From the NCBI RefSeq assembly GCF_029867415.1, contig NC_081185.1, forward strand, positions 74,807,553 to 74,871,552: a stretch of 64,000 nucleotides of DNA, written 5' to 3'. The notes under the pieces are model-generated. The model saw only the letters and a list, made by a program, of their open reading frames with translations, had not been told where the DNA came from and searched no databases. The translations under genes were made by a program, and so were the position numbers. This document shows positions 21,704 to 32,722 of this stretch, in pieces. Each line of letters begins with the position of its first letter. Positions within the stretch are counted from its first letter, which is position 1. This DNA comes from Vicia villosa. Taxonomy: Eukaryota; Streptophyta; Magnoliopsida; Fabales; Fabaceae.

Positions 21704-22053
21704 GTGATTTATATTTATTTCAGAAAATTTATGAATGCAGGAGTGTATGCAGATTTTTTTTTGAAAAAGTTTTTTTTTATTTTATTTTGGTTTTTTAGGA
21801 TTACCATTTCCAGAAAAAGCAAAAATAAAACATATAATGTAGGGAATTCAAAATGACACTTTATTTATGATTCATTTTTGAAACAAAGCCCTAAACACAA
21901 ACTCATTTGTCTTGGGCAGGACAAAGAGGGAAACTTTTAAAACAAAGCCCTATACACAAAGTTATTTGGGCGGAACATTTAAAAGCAAAGCCCTATAAAA
22001 CATCTCTCTGCTTTGGGCAAGGCAGGAGGTCAAAATAACAGCGAGGTGATTAC
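21696..22053 (-). other. Ogre gag-pro/pol intron (358 nt, GT-AG)
   Basis: The donor GT (22053-22052) lies across the last gag-pro codon and its TAA stop, in CAAA/GTAATC. The acceptor is TGCAG ending at 21696. Joining rebuilds a lysine codon from AA plus A and removes the stop, giving one frame of 2496 codons (7491 nt with stop). An intron at this point is an established Ogre feature. Unspliced RNA would make gag-pro only, spliced RNA gag-pro-pol. The exact borders are my inference; the pyrimidine tract is weak. Confidence 0.65.
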
Positions 22054-25000
22054 TTTGAGCGGCGAACAACATTCGAAACGTCGACAGCTTTCCAGTAGCA
22101 ACGAACTCCTCTGTGTATTATGTATTCAGGAAAATTCTCCCCAGAATTATCTTCAGTATTGACATTGACCGCTGGTCGAGCAGGATTTGAAGGTCCTGGT
22201 TTGTCAACCTTGTTCTTTGTAGAGTTGAAACGGTCTTCTTCTACTTCTTGAAGAGCATAAGATGAGTCACAATCTTCAGAATTTTCAGGATGTATTTCCC
22301 AGTCTTCAGGATGAAGAGACTCATTGTCAGCGACACTTTCCGAGTCAACTGCGGGACCATCTTCCCCTTCATCTTCAAAAATGGCATTTATGTGATAATA
22401 ACCACCTTCAGGATTATAAACCTTGGCAGGTGCGTTGAAGCTGAAATCTTTAGTAATTTCAGGCTGCTGAGAAAATTGACAGGGCTGATAAGCCTCTTCT
22501 GGTTGACTATTATATTCAAAGGAATCTCCCCATCCAGTTGGTTGGATATCTTCAATCGCGATCTTTGAACTTTCAGGTGCAGTGTATTTCACCATGTAAT
22601 CAAATTTTCCACTTGGTTGTCCCAAGGTGTCCCATATTTCTGTAGGAACAGGCTCAGTTTCTTTGCCATTGGATTTCTCCGAAGGAGGATATGGTTCTTC
22701 CTGAGATATATATCCCGAGTCGTTGAGATAACATTTCCATTCTTCTTCATCATCGGAGAGACCTTCTTCGATGCATTCTTCGATAAGGACATTAACCTCT
22801 TGAGGAATTGGATTGAGGAATCCTCCACTAATGAATGTTTCTTTGATCGGACGAAGGGTTTCATCCTTCTTGGTGCAGTTTGAGAATGTTGGTGAACATC
22901 CGAGACCTGCTCTGGTTTCATTCTTGGTCGGGATCACAACTTGCCCCCAGCCAGTGGTAGTTCCATCTTTCACTACTTTTACTGCCTCTTTGTAAGAAGA
23001 GATTGATGCTTTCTTTTTGGAAGATTCGTCTTCTAAAGAGAGACCTTGGAACTGAGTTCCTTCCACATCATCGGCACTTATGCAAGAGAAATTGGACAAA
23101 TGGCTCACCATCAAGGCTTGTTCTCCACTTATCGTTACCAATTTTCCATTTGTTACAAATTTTAACTTTTGATGGAGCGTAGAAGTCACTGCCCCTGCTT
23201 CATGGATCCATGGTCGTCCTAACAGACAGCTATAAGCAGCTTGAATGTCCATGACCTCGAAGGTGATTTGAAATGTATGTGGACCAATTGTCATGGGAAG
23301 GTTGACTTCGCCGATAACAGATTTTCGCGATCCATCAAATGCTTTGACTACTACACCACTGAACTTCATAGGCATTCCTTGGTAAGACAAGCGAGCAAGA
23401 GTCGTCTTTGGCATCACATTCAAGGAAGATCCGGTGTCTACCAACACATTGGACAAAGATTCTGACTGACAGTTCATAGAAATGTGCAAAGCAAGATTGT
23501 GATTTTTACCCTCCTCGGGGAGTTCTTCATCACAGAAGCTTAAATTGTTACAAGCTGTTATGTTGGCTATTATCCCATCAAAGTGATCAACAGTCACATC
23601 ATGGTCTACAAAAGCTTGATCTAAGACCTTCATCAGGGCTTCCCTGTGGGCTTCAGAGTTTAAAAGCAATGAAAGTATTGAGATTTTTGAAGGAGTCTGC
23701 ATAAGCTGATCCACAATCTTGTATTCACTTCTTTTGATAAGCTTCAAAATTTCATCAAAGTCAGGATTGACATTGGTTCCACTGGATTGACCAACATCAG
23801 TGTTTGTATTACTGACAGGAGTTTCCACAGGATTTCCCACTGGAACATTGACAGGATTTTGTCCGGCTGCAGGAGCAACAGGATGCTTTGGGGGTAGTGG
23901 AGTATACACACGTCCACTTCTTGTTACTCGACTCACATCGGCGATATTCACGACAGATGAAAGAGTAGGTAAAGGAACCTCTTGTCCATTCTTTATCATT
24001 GTGGCATTGTAGTTGTATGGAACTGCCTTGTCAGAGTCATAAGGAACAGGTCCTGGTAGGCAAATGATCAAAGGAGCAATAGGAACCCTTGGCTTGTTGT
24101 AAGTAACTTCTATGCGCTCGGGCATGTTGAAATGAGGAATGATGACGTTAACTTTAGGCATTTCCGAGTTGATATCTGAGACTAAAAGCTCATGCGGATA
24201 ACATCCTATCATGTTAACTTCATTCTCATCCCTATTTCGGTAGATCTGAATAGTACCATTATCCAACAGCACTTGGAGATCTCTTCTCACAATCGAACAT
24301 CCATGAGGATCTACGCAACATATGCTACAGAAACCGTAGTGATGCTGGCGAAAATTCTGCCCTTGACAGAGAGTAGCGTGCATTTGTACCAAATCGGCTC
24401 TTGAGTAATTGATATTATAGACTCGGTATGGACCAGGACATCCATACACCATGTTTACAACATGCCCTCCATGATTGGGCAGCGGATTTGCTTGCACATT
24501 TGGATTCAAATTTCTGAATGAGAGAAGGTTTGACCTAACCAACCTCTGAACTTCATATTTCAAGGCTATGCAATGCTCAAGATCATGGCCAGGTGCTCCT
24601 TGATGATAAGGGCATGAGACCTCAGCTTTGTACCACCATGGGAGTTTCTCGGGTACTGGTGGTGGTGCTTTAGTTTGAACAAGACCTCTTTCAATCAAAG
24701 CAGGGTATAATTCTGTGTAGGTCATTGGAATCGGATCAAACTGTGGAGCTCTTTGCACACGATTCTGATTATTGTTGAACTGCTGAGCCTGTTGTCGAGG
24801 CTGTTGTTGTTGAAACTGCGGGGTAAATCCCGGATTTGGTGCTGTATTAACGACTGGTGTGATAGCAGCAACCTGTCGTCGACGATTGACGTTCCCTCTT
24901 GACTTTCCTTGGGACACCATGTCAACACTTTGTTCCTTCTTCTTTTGGAAACCACTTCCGAACTTTTTGGTTCCGCTTGAAGATCCACCTTCTTTAGTCA

Positions 25001-26078
25001 GACGTCCGGTTCGGACTCCTTCTTCTAGACGCATCCCCATGTTTACCATTTCGGTGAAATCACTTGGAGCACTATCAATCATGCGTTCATAATAAAACGG
25101 ACTGAGAGTATTCAAGAAGATCTTTGTCATCTCTTTCTCTTTTAACGGTGGATTAATCTGAGCAGCAGTTTCTCTCCATCGTTGGGCATATTCTTTGAAA
25201 GCTTCATGATCTTTCTGAGCCATGGATCGAAGCTGATCTCTGTCTGGAGCCATATCCGAGTTATACTTGTATTGTCGGACAAAGGCCTCACCTAGGTCAT
25301 TGAATGTTCGAATATTAGTGCTATCCAAGCCTGTGTACCACTTCAGTGCGGCACCAGTTAAACTGTCTTGAAAGTAATGGATAAGCAACTGATGATTATC
25401 TGCATAAGTAGACATCTTTCTGGCGTACATCACGAGATGACTTTGTGGACAAGAACTACCTTTGTACTTCTCAAAGTCTGGGACCTTGAACTTAGCCGGT
25501 ATTTGTACACTGGGAACCAAACATAGCTCCTGGGCATTCTTTCCAAACAAATCTTTGCCACGAATAGCTTTGACTTCCAACTGCATCTTGTTAAACTGCT
25601 CTTGGAGATCTCCCACAAGATTACGCTGATTTGTGCTATCACCTTGATCATGATAAATCTCATTGCCATCATAAGGAACAGTGTGAACCGTAGGGGTCGG
25701 AACTGTCATAGTGGGTTGAGAAAGTGCCATAGTGACTTGAGAAAAAGTTACCCCCTGATTTGGAGTGAACTGTGAACTTTGTGCAGCAGGCGCTTCAGTT
25801 GTGGCTGTTTGAACCCCAGAGAAATTATGGCGGAAACCTGTACCAAAGCTAAAAGGCGGGCCCCAACCTTCTGGCATGGAGAAAGATGGAATACCGAACG
25901 CAACTGTAGAAACTGGAGTAGTGACCTCAGATGTCACTGTTGCTTGACTGTTGGGTGGCGGAGGCTGATTCTGTGCAGCCATTAAGGAGTCAACCAGAGT
26001 AGTGAGACTTTCCAACTTTTCCTGAAGGGTGGTCACTGTACCACGAAGCTCAATATTCTCTTGTTCAGAACTTTCCAT
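22050..26078 (-). CDS. gag-pro: Ogre gag-pro polyprotein, intact (1342 aa, element B)
   Basis: Makes the particle protein and the protease that processes it. The retrotransposon gag region covers about residues 180-350. A zinc-knuckle-like C-x2-H-x5-H-x4-C motif (CPYHQGAPGHDLEHC) sits near residue 495, with basic and Gln/Asn-rich stretches before it. The aspartic protease has its VDTGSS active site near residue 880 and a following GRPWIHEAG motif. The C-terminal 300 residues are acidic and of unknown role. The ATG at 26078 overlaps the stop of a 72-codon upstream ORF (TAATG). The stop lies within the proposed splice donor. No damage is visible, unlike ORF1 of the same element. Confidence 0.92.
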   Translation of the reverse strand: MESSEQENIELRGTVTTLQEKLESLTTLVDSLMAAQNQPPPPNSQATVTSEVTTPVSTVAFGIPSFSMPEGWGPPFSFGTGFRHNFSGVQTATTEAPAAQSSQFTPNQGVTFSQVTMALSQPTMTVPTPTVHTVPYDGNEIYHDQGDSTNQRNLVGDLQEQFNKMQLEVKAIRGKDLFGKNAQELCLVPSVQIPAKFKVPDFEKYKGSSCPQSHLVMYARKMSTYADNHQLLIHYFQDSLTGAALKWYTGLDSTNIRTFNDLGEAFVRQYKYNSDMAPDRDQLRSMAQKDHEAFKEYAQRWRETAAQINPPLKEKEMTKIFLNTLSPFYYERMIDSAPSDFTEMVNMGMRLEEGVRTGRLTKEGGSSSGTKKFGSGFQKKKEQSVDMVSQGKSRGNVNRRRQVAAITPVVNTAPNPGFTPQFQQQQPRQQAQQFNNNQNRVQRAPQFDPIPMTYTELYPALIERGLVQTKAPPPVPEKLPWWYKAEVSCPYHQGAPGHDLEHCIALKYEVQRLVRSNLLSFRNLNPNVQANPLPNHGGHVVNMVYGCPGPYRVYNINYSRADLVQMHATLCQGQNFRQHHYGFCSICCVDPHGCSIVRRDLQVLLDNGTIQIYRNRDENEVNMIGCYPHELLVSDINSEMPKVNVIIPHFNMPERIEVTYNKPRVPIAPLIICLPGPVPYDSDKAVPYNYNATMIKNGQEVPLPTLSSVVNIADVSRVTRSGRVYTPLPPKHPVAPAAGQNPVNVPVGNPVETPVSNTNTDVGQSSGTNVNPDFDEILKLIKRSEYKIVDQLMQTPSKISILSLLLNSEAHREALMKVLDQAFVDHDVTVDHFDGIIANITACNNLSFCDEELPEEGKNHNLALHISMNCQSESLSNVLVDTGSSLNVMPKTTLARLSYQGMPMKFSGVVVKAFDGSRKSVIGEVNLPMTIGPHTFQITFEVMDIQAAYSCLLGRPWIHEAGAVTSTLHQKLKFVTNGKLVTISGEQALMVSHLSNFSCISADDVEGTQFQGLSLEDESSKKKASISSYKEAVKVVKDGTTTGWGQVVIPTKNETRAGLGCSPTFSNCTKKDETLRPIKETFISGGFLNPIPQEVNVLIEECIEEGLSDDEEEWKCYLNDSGYISQEEPYPPSEKSNGKETEPVPTEIWDTLGQPSGKFDYMVKYTAPESSKIAIEDIQPTGWGDSFEYNSQPEEAYQPCQFSQQPEITKDFSFNAPAKVYNPEGGYYHINAIFEDEGEDGPAVDSESVADNESLHPEDWEIHPENSEDCDSSYALQEVEEDRFNSTKNKVDKPGPSNPARPAVNVNTEDNSGENFPEYIIHRGVRCYWKAVDVSNVVRRSK

Positions 26079-26296
26079 TATTCTTCTTCTGCTTGAACGA
26101 GTATTGTATCTGTGATCTGATTGCGAGCGCGGTCGAGAAACTTTGAGACGCGACAGCTTGACGATCTATTGGAGAAAGATCCAAAAGATAAGACTCTAGA
26201 CAACAGACTCGATATGCAGAATGATGTATGCAAAAAGAAATTTATGATTTTTCCAAACATTTTAAAGATTATTTCCTTGCAAACATTTGAACACAA
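26078..26296 (-). CDS. small ORF overlapping the gag start (element B copy)
   Basis: Counterpart of 1174-1392, again 72 codons with its TAA sharing a base with the gag ATG. It differs from the A copy at a handful of residues and the frame has stayed open. No recognised domain. Confidence 0.3.
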   Translation of the reverse strand: MCSNVCKEIIFKMFGKIINFFLHTSFCISSLLSRVLSFGSFSNRSSSCRVSKFLDRARNQITDTILVQAEEE

Positions 26297-26387
26297 ACAA
26301 TTCTTTTATTGAAATAATGGGAAATGTTACAACATTGGAGCGTAGCTCCTTACAGAATCAAATGATACATGAAAATCTAAACAAATC

Positions 26388-27917
26388 CTAAACATCTTCA
26401 TCAGACGAAGAACCAAATGCATTGTGCAGCTTGAGCCTCATGATTTCTTTCCCATAGTAAGCTTTCTACTCGGCCTTTTCAGCTCTCAGCTTGTCAACCA
26501 CATTCTTCCAATTGTCAGGTATCGGAGCGTTGCTTGTTGAGCCTCCAAGCTTTTTCTTGTTTTCTTTGATGTACCTCCTGATTGCGGCGTCTTTCCGACG
26601 AATCTTCTCATCTTTGCTTATGAGCCATCCGTCTTGATAATAGAGAGTTTCTTCGTGATCTTTCACTCTTTTCTTCAACTTTCTATTTTCCACATCAGTT
26701 CTTCGAAACTTTTCTTTCCAAGCGTCTTTTTCTATCCTCATCTTGGTCAAAGTGTCTTGGTATTCCTCCATAGCGGGAATGTTGGGTCGTTGAGGTACCA
26801 CAGGGAACATGGGTTTTTCATAATCATAAGGCATTTGAAACTCCCTTGCTCTTTTCTTCACCCAACAGATGTAGGCGTTCGTGGCGATACAGTTCCTTAT
26901 CTCACCTTTTTCTTTCCATCGGATGTCGTACCAGGCTTTCACCATTTTTGTTTTCAACCCTTGAGGATCATTTCCTTCCTGATAGAAGTAGCTTTCCACT
27001 GTAGGGCCAATGGGTTTAGTTGAATTTGCATACCCGAGTTGTCGTCGGGCTAGGACCGGATTGTAGTTAATTCCTCCTTGTGTACCAATGAGGGGTACGT
27101 TGGCGAATTCTCCACAACTTTCAATGGTTTATGTACCGCAGCGAGCCAAGGTATACCACTGAATATCATTATTAGTAAGAGACATAAGTCTTTGAGACCA
27201 ACGTAAACCTTCCCGGTTTTCCATGAAAATGGGAGACTTAGGTAAGTGTGAAACAATCCATTTAAACAACAGAGGTGCACAACATACAATAATTCCACCA
27301 CCTTGGTGATTCCTATGATGGACAGAGAAATACATGTCACCAAGCAGAGTCGGAACGGGATTTCCATTCAAAAAGACCTTTATGGCATTGATATCAACAA
27401 AGTCGTCGATATTGGGAAACAGAACCAACCCATAGATGAGCAAGGCTAGTACAGCTTCAAAAGCTATCATGCTACCAGTCTCGATGAAATCAAAGGCTCT
27501 CTTTATTAGAAACTGTGAAGGCAAACCTGGAAGGTTTCCTTTGGTAGTCCAATTACTCTCTATTTCAGATTTCTTCAAGTGGGTACCTGTTGCAATGACT
27601 GGTGACTTAGGAATGGCTTCCAAACCATTGAAAGGTATTTTGTCAGACACAGGAATACCCAAAAGATTGGCATATTCTTCCAAGGTTGGTACCAACTGAT
27701 AGTCTGGAAAGGTAAAACACCGGTAGACGGGATCATAAAACTGAACCAGAGTTTTGAGAAGTCCTTCATCAACATGAGTGTTCAAGATAGGCAAAAGCTT
27801 TCCATGGCTTTTCCTAAAATCAGAAGGATCTTGTACAAAAGACGCTAACTCTTTCAGTCTTTCCACATTAGGCTCTTTGAAACCGTACCTCTTGGTATGC
27901 CTTTTTACCCACTCCAT
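26388..27917 (-). pseudogene. Ogre ORF1 with two nonsense codons (element B)
   Basis: Same protein family and length as 1484-3019, in one continuous frame, but interrupted twice. A TAA at 27129-27131 stands where the other copies have a glutamate codon (residue about 263). A TAG at 26466-26468 stands where A has a leucine codon, 26 codons before the normal end. The rest, including the coiled-coil half, is well preserved. As gag-pro and pol of B are open, the loss looks recent; movement would need ORF1 from another copy if the protein is required. Confidence 0.88.
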
Positions 27918-28716
27918 AACCTAATCCTATAATGTTTGCAAAGAAAATTCTCTAATTGTTTGGAAAAAATCATGTTTTTATGGAAAAAGATTTTTTTTTA
28001 TTTATTTTTTTTATTTTTTTATGGATGTATGAATGCATGGATGCATGGATGCCACATATTCAAACATGGTAAAGCGAACATGGTAACGCAAACATGGTAC
28101 TGTAAACATGGCAACACAAACATGGTAACACAAACATGGTACACACAGGTTCAAAGGTCCAGCGTCACGAGCATGAGGTCAGAGAACCAAACATGGGATA
28201 GTTCTAGTTAATCACCTGTAAAACATGTTCTACTGATACGTCAGAGTCTACATTTTTCTTTCGGATATTGCCGGCTTTCCACAATTAAACTCATGAGCCA
28301 GCAATATTCTCAAGAAAAACTCGTCTGAGTGTGGTTCTCCGCATGACAACTAATCCAAGTCTTCACCTGAATAGTTTCTGCACCACAACCTAATAAGGCC
28401 AGGATGGGTTGGGGTTCTACAGCCAACTCAGCTTCTACAGTTCAATGAAAGCAATAATGTCTTCGCAATTAACTCGCTAAACATATATTACAAACAAGGA
28501 ACCTCCACTGAGCGGAAGGATTCTCACGTGCGCCTGCACATGACTATACCCTCCACCTAATTTCTTATGTGTACTTAATCCGGGTTAGGATTTGTCCATA
28601 ATGTATCACTTGTAACAGAACCACACAAGTAACAGAACCAGAACCACACATATAACAAAAAATGAAAAATAAAGCAAATAGAATTAACCCTTCCTTTGGA
28701 AACAATAAAAAGATTC

Positions 28717-28734
28717 TCCCCAGTGAAGTCGCCA
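28717..28734 (-). promoter_or_regulatory. primer binding site, first unit of B
   Basis: TGGCGACTTCACTGGGGA on the minus strand, six bases after the LTR end at 28741. Between it and ORF1 (27918-28716) lies the CATGGTA-repeat leader, the same as in the second tandem unit. Confidence 0.75.
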
Positions 28735-31442
28735 TTTTTCTGTCGCGGGCGAAAAATCGTTTTGTTCCTCTTTTTTGTGGATGAGACACCTGATGCCTTC
28801 TTTGGGCTCGAGTGCTCAAAAAAAATGATTTTTCTTTTGTACCGACCAAACTTTTTATTATTTCCAAAGGAGGAAAAGGAAAAAAGCTGCAATAACCTAA
28901 AAGTGGGGGGAGAGATCTTGGGTAAGAGGGTTGGTTATACGAAGGGAAGGTATTAGCACCCAACGTATCTATAGTACTCTATAGGTTTCTTTGCTTTGTT
29001 TTTCATTCCATGTTATTGAGAGGTTCTTGTGAAATAGGTGGGACCTAAGGTGTTTGTTTGATTATGCTCGCAAAGATCATCGCGATCCTCTGCATACATA
29101 TCCCTTAGAGGGAATCAGAGCATCTGTAGCTCGGGTCTACGGGTGCTAAGGTTTGAGTGGTTTTTTTTGTTTTGTTTTGCTCGCCAAGGATATGACCTTG
29201 TGCCTACGTATTCTCAAAGGGATGTTGAGAAAGTCAGAGCAATCGTAGTTCCCACTTATGCTAGTGGAAGCAAAGGAAAAGAGACATATGTCATCTCAAT
29301 GTTCGATGTATCTAATCTATATCATCACATACATCTGTTTGTTTTTGTTTGAAAATCTTTTCATTATAAGCCCTGGGCCATGCCACTTATGGCGCTTAGA
29401 ATGATAAAGATGTTTTTTTGTTTGTTTAACCAGCCTTGTGGCAAAAACTTTCAATGAAGTCAGCCTTGTGACAAAAAGTTTTGATTAATCAGCCAGCCTC
29501 GTGGCAAAAGTTTCAATGAAGTCAGCCTTGTGACAAAAACTTTGATTAATCAGCCAGTACGGTGGCAAAACGGTTTGATTGATTAGCCAGCCTTGTGGCA
29601 AAAAAGTTTGATTGATTGATTGTTTGTGATGATATAGAAGAGATACTCCTATCATAGAGATGATAAATGTCTAATCTCCTAGGGTATTTGATTTGGATAT
29701 TGGGGATGCTTATAAGAAGCCCGTGGGTCCTTGTACGAAGCCCAAGAGGAGGCTGTCCGAGGGTCCTTGCATTGTAAGCTCAAGAGGAGGCTATGGGAGG
29801 GACAATCCAGGGTCCTTGCATTGTAAGCCCAAGAGGAGGCTATGGGAGGGTCACTCGTTTGTACAAAGCCCAAGGGGAGGCATGGTATAGTTGGTTTGAG
29901 CTCTTAGAGCGATTTCACCGGGAAACCATACTCTATGTCCTAACCTAAACTAGTGGAGATTCTTTGCACGAAGCCCAATAGGAGGCTATGGGGAACCTAG
30001 TGTTGTACTAAGTTGAACAAGTATATATAACACAATCACAAATATGAACAAGTACGAACAAATATGAACAAGTACATGAACAAATATGAACAGTTATACA
30101 TATATGACAAAGTGTGTGTATATAATGGAGTTTATGAAGGAAATATACCTGTAAGCATAATCCATTTGTATACACGGGGGCTCGGGACTCATACTCGAGG
30201 AGAGGTCCACTTGAATTTATTCAAAGCTATGTAAACAGGTATTTACAAGGGCTCGGGACTTATACCTACATGGAGGCCCATGGTATTTTTGGGAAGATTT
30301 AAAGAAACCTTCATTTTTGGTTTGTTATTCAAAGTTGAAAAAACAGATTGATTGAGATATGTACAAAAGGCGTACAATGAAATACCTAATTTCATGTACT
30401 GGAATGGGTATGTACAAAAGGGGCTTGGGACTTATACCTACGTGGAGGCCCATGGTATATTTGAAAAGTTTGTTTCTTTGAAGTTTTGTTGTTTTGAAAA
30501 TGATTTGAAAATTGTTTTGAAAAGATTTTTGTTTTGAAGTTTTATTGTTTAAAGAAAAAAACAAACTGTACAAAAAGAAAAGAAATGGGACTTACACTCT
30601 CTAATATTCGAGAGACCCCACTTGTTTTGAAAAATAATGGATGATTTGAAAGTGAATTGATTACTGTTGTGAAAACAGTTGATTGAGTTTTAGGCTTACC
30701 TCGAAGAATGAGAAAATTGGATTTCTGAGTTTGAGGTGTTACCGTGATCTTCAAGTGATATGCTTGGAATAAATTAGGATCTCAACAGATATTAAGGATC
30801 CACACCAGCAGAAAAGAAACGTCGAATAAGCTCACAGCTTTCAGCAATTCCATGATCATCCAGTAATTGTTTATGGAGTTCTACAACAAATGGAAGACCA
30901 AACAAACAGAGAACAACAGAGAAATAATCTCGAAGTCTCGGATGAAGTTAGAAAATTCAAGCAATGTGCAATGGTAATCAAATAATATTAATCTAATAAA
31001 GATATATTTTTTTTTTGTGATTTTTGGATGAAGTTAAGTTAATTAATAATGCTAATTAAACAAATAATTAAACTTAACAAGAAAAAAAATAATTCTTTTT
31101 ATATCTAAAATTAGATTATACAAATATAAACCTAAATATAAAAAAGAAAATATTTTTTTGGAGTTTTTTAATATGGATTAGAAAATAAAACTAATTCCTA
31201 TATTAAATTAGAATACTTAGTCTTTTTTATGCAAACAATTTCTTAAAGAAAACTAAAAGAAATAGTTAAAAGAACTAATAATTGGGCCAGAGGTGGGTGT
31301 GAAACCCGAATTGGAGTATGCAACCCAAATGATTCAAAAGCTGAAAAAATAAAAGAAAGCTAGGCCGGACCGGGTCGGGTCAGATGGAACCCGGATCCGC
31401 CCATCTTAAGTGAACTAATTGGGTTTTGTAAACCCTAAATGA

Positions 31443-31865
31443 ATGAAGCAAAGAGGCAGAGGCGCCTTTCCCCTCTCATTTTCGTTCTCACATGCTTCCT
31501 TTCTCTCTTCCATGGCTAAAACACAACATAAAATTCTCCCTGCTCAATCAACAACAACAACGACTCATTCTCTCCATCACTCGTTTTTTCTCTCAGTTAA
31601 ACAACAAGGAAGCTCATGGTTCTTTTACTCAGTGAACAACAGCAACAGTGGTGTTTACTTAGATTCAACCATGGTGGATTTTCGTTCTCATCATCATCTT
31701 TTCCGCAGACGGCGACAACAACTATGGTCTCTCGGTGCTTATTTTTTCTCACGAAGAATAGCAACAACAACAACTTCTCAGGGTGCTTCTTGGTTGTTTC
31801 ATTTTGAAGGTAAAACGAATTATTTTTCCAACTTCTTAAATAGATTCGTTTTTTTAGTTTTATGA
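31443..31865 (+). other. gene-like antisense segment inside LTR (outer LTR copy)
   Basis: Identical 140-codon ORF and leader to 13220-13642, copied by reverse transcription with the LTR. See that entry for its exon-like character. Confidence 0.3.
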
Positions 31866-32713
31866 TTATAACTCAGTTGGTAGCTTAGTCTCCATGTTTT
31901 GATTTTTTTCTGGTGATTTTCGTTTTAACAGGGAACCAAGTTTAACAGCAACAAACTACAATATTTAGAGAAAGAGTTGAATCGACGTACCTACAGCAAG
32001 GAGATTTTTGCGGTTTTGATGTTGAGGTAAGCTTTGATCCTTATGCTTCTGTTTATGAACTTACTGCAAATTTGTTGTGAAGATTCTGTTGCTGAATCTT
32101 TGAAGAACAATTTGAATTTTTGTTGTCGAGGCTTTGAACCTGTCATGAACTTTTGCTGCAATTGATGTTGATACAGCTGCTGAATTTTTGCTTTTACTTA
32201 CAGCAACAATAACTCAATCTCTATGTTTTCAATTTCCAGCTATGCACAATAATAACATATTTGCAAGAATGATTTAAACAATAATATTTGAGCATGAGGA
32301 TGAATACAACTTACCTACGGCGAGGAGGTGTTCGCCGGTTTATTGTTGAGGTACACCTTGAATTGTTTATTGTTACTAACAACTTTGAATTGTTACTAAC
32401 AATTTTCCTAACAACTTTGCTTGTTGTTGTAGGATCCTTTGATGAAGATGATACCATCTCTTTGGATATTAGGGAGACTTGAAGATGGACTTCAAGTTGG
32501 AACTCTCTACACCAAGGTATGAAGAATTTCTTCTTCACTCTCTTCAAACCATGGAACTTTGTAACTAGGAATTCTCACTTCTCAAGTGGTTTTCTTTGGT
32601 TTGAAGAATTGCTTCTTCTTGCCAAGAAACTTGAAAACTATGAGAGAAAAGAGAGAAGTGAGAAAGCTAGTAGTATAGTAGCTTTGGTGTGATTTGCAAT
32701 GAAGTGAGGCCTT

Positions 32714-32722
32714 CTATTTATA
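32714..32722 (-). promoter_or_regulatory. TATA box, outer LTR of B
   Basis: TATAAATAG on the minus strand; this LTR would drive the full-length B transcript, starting near 32,685. Confidence 0.6.
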
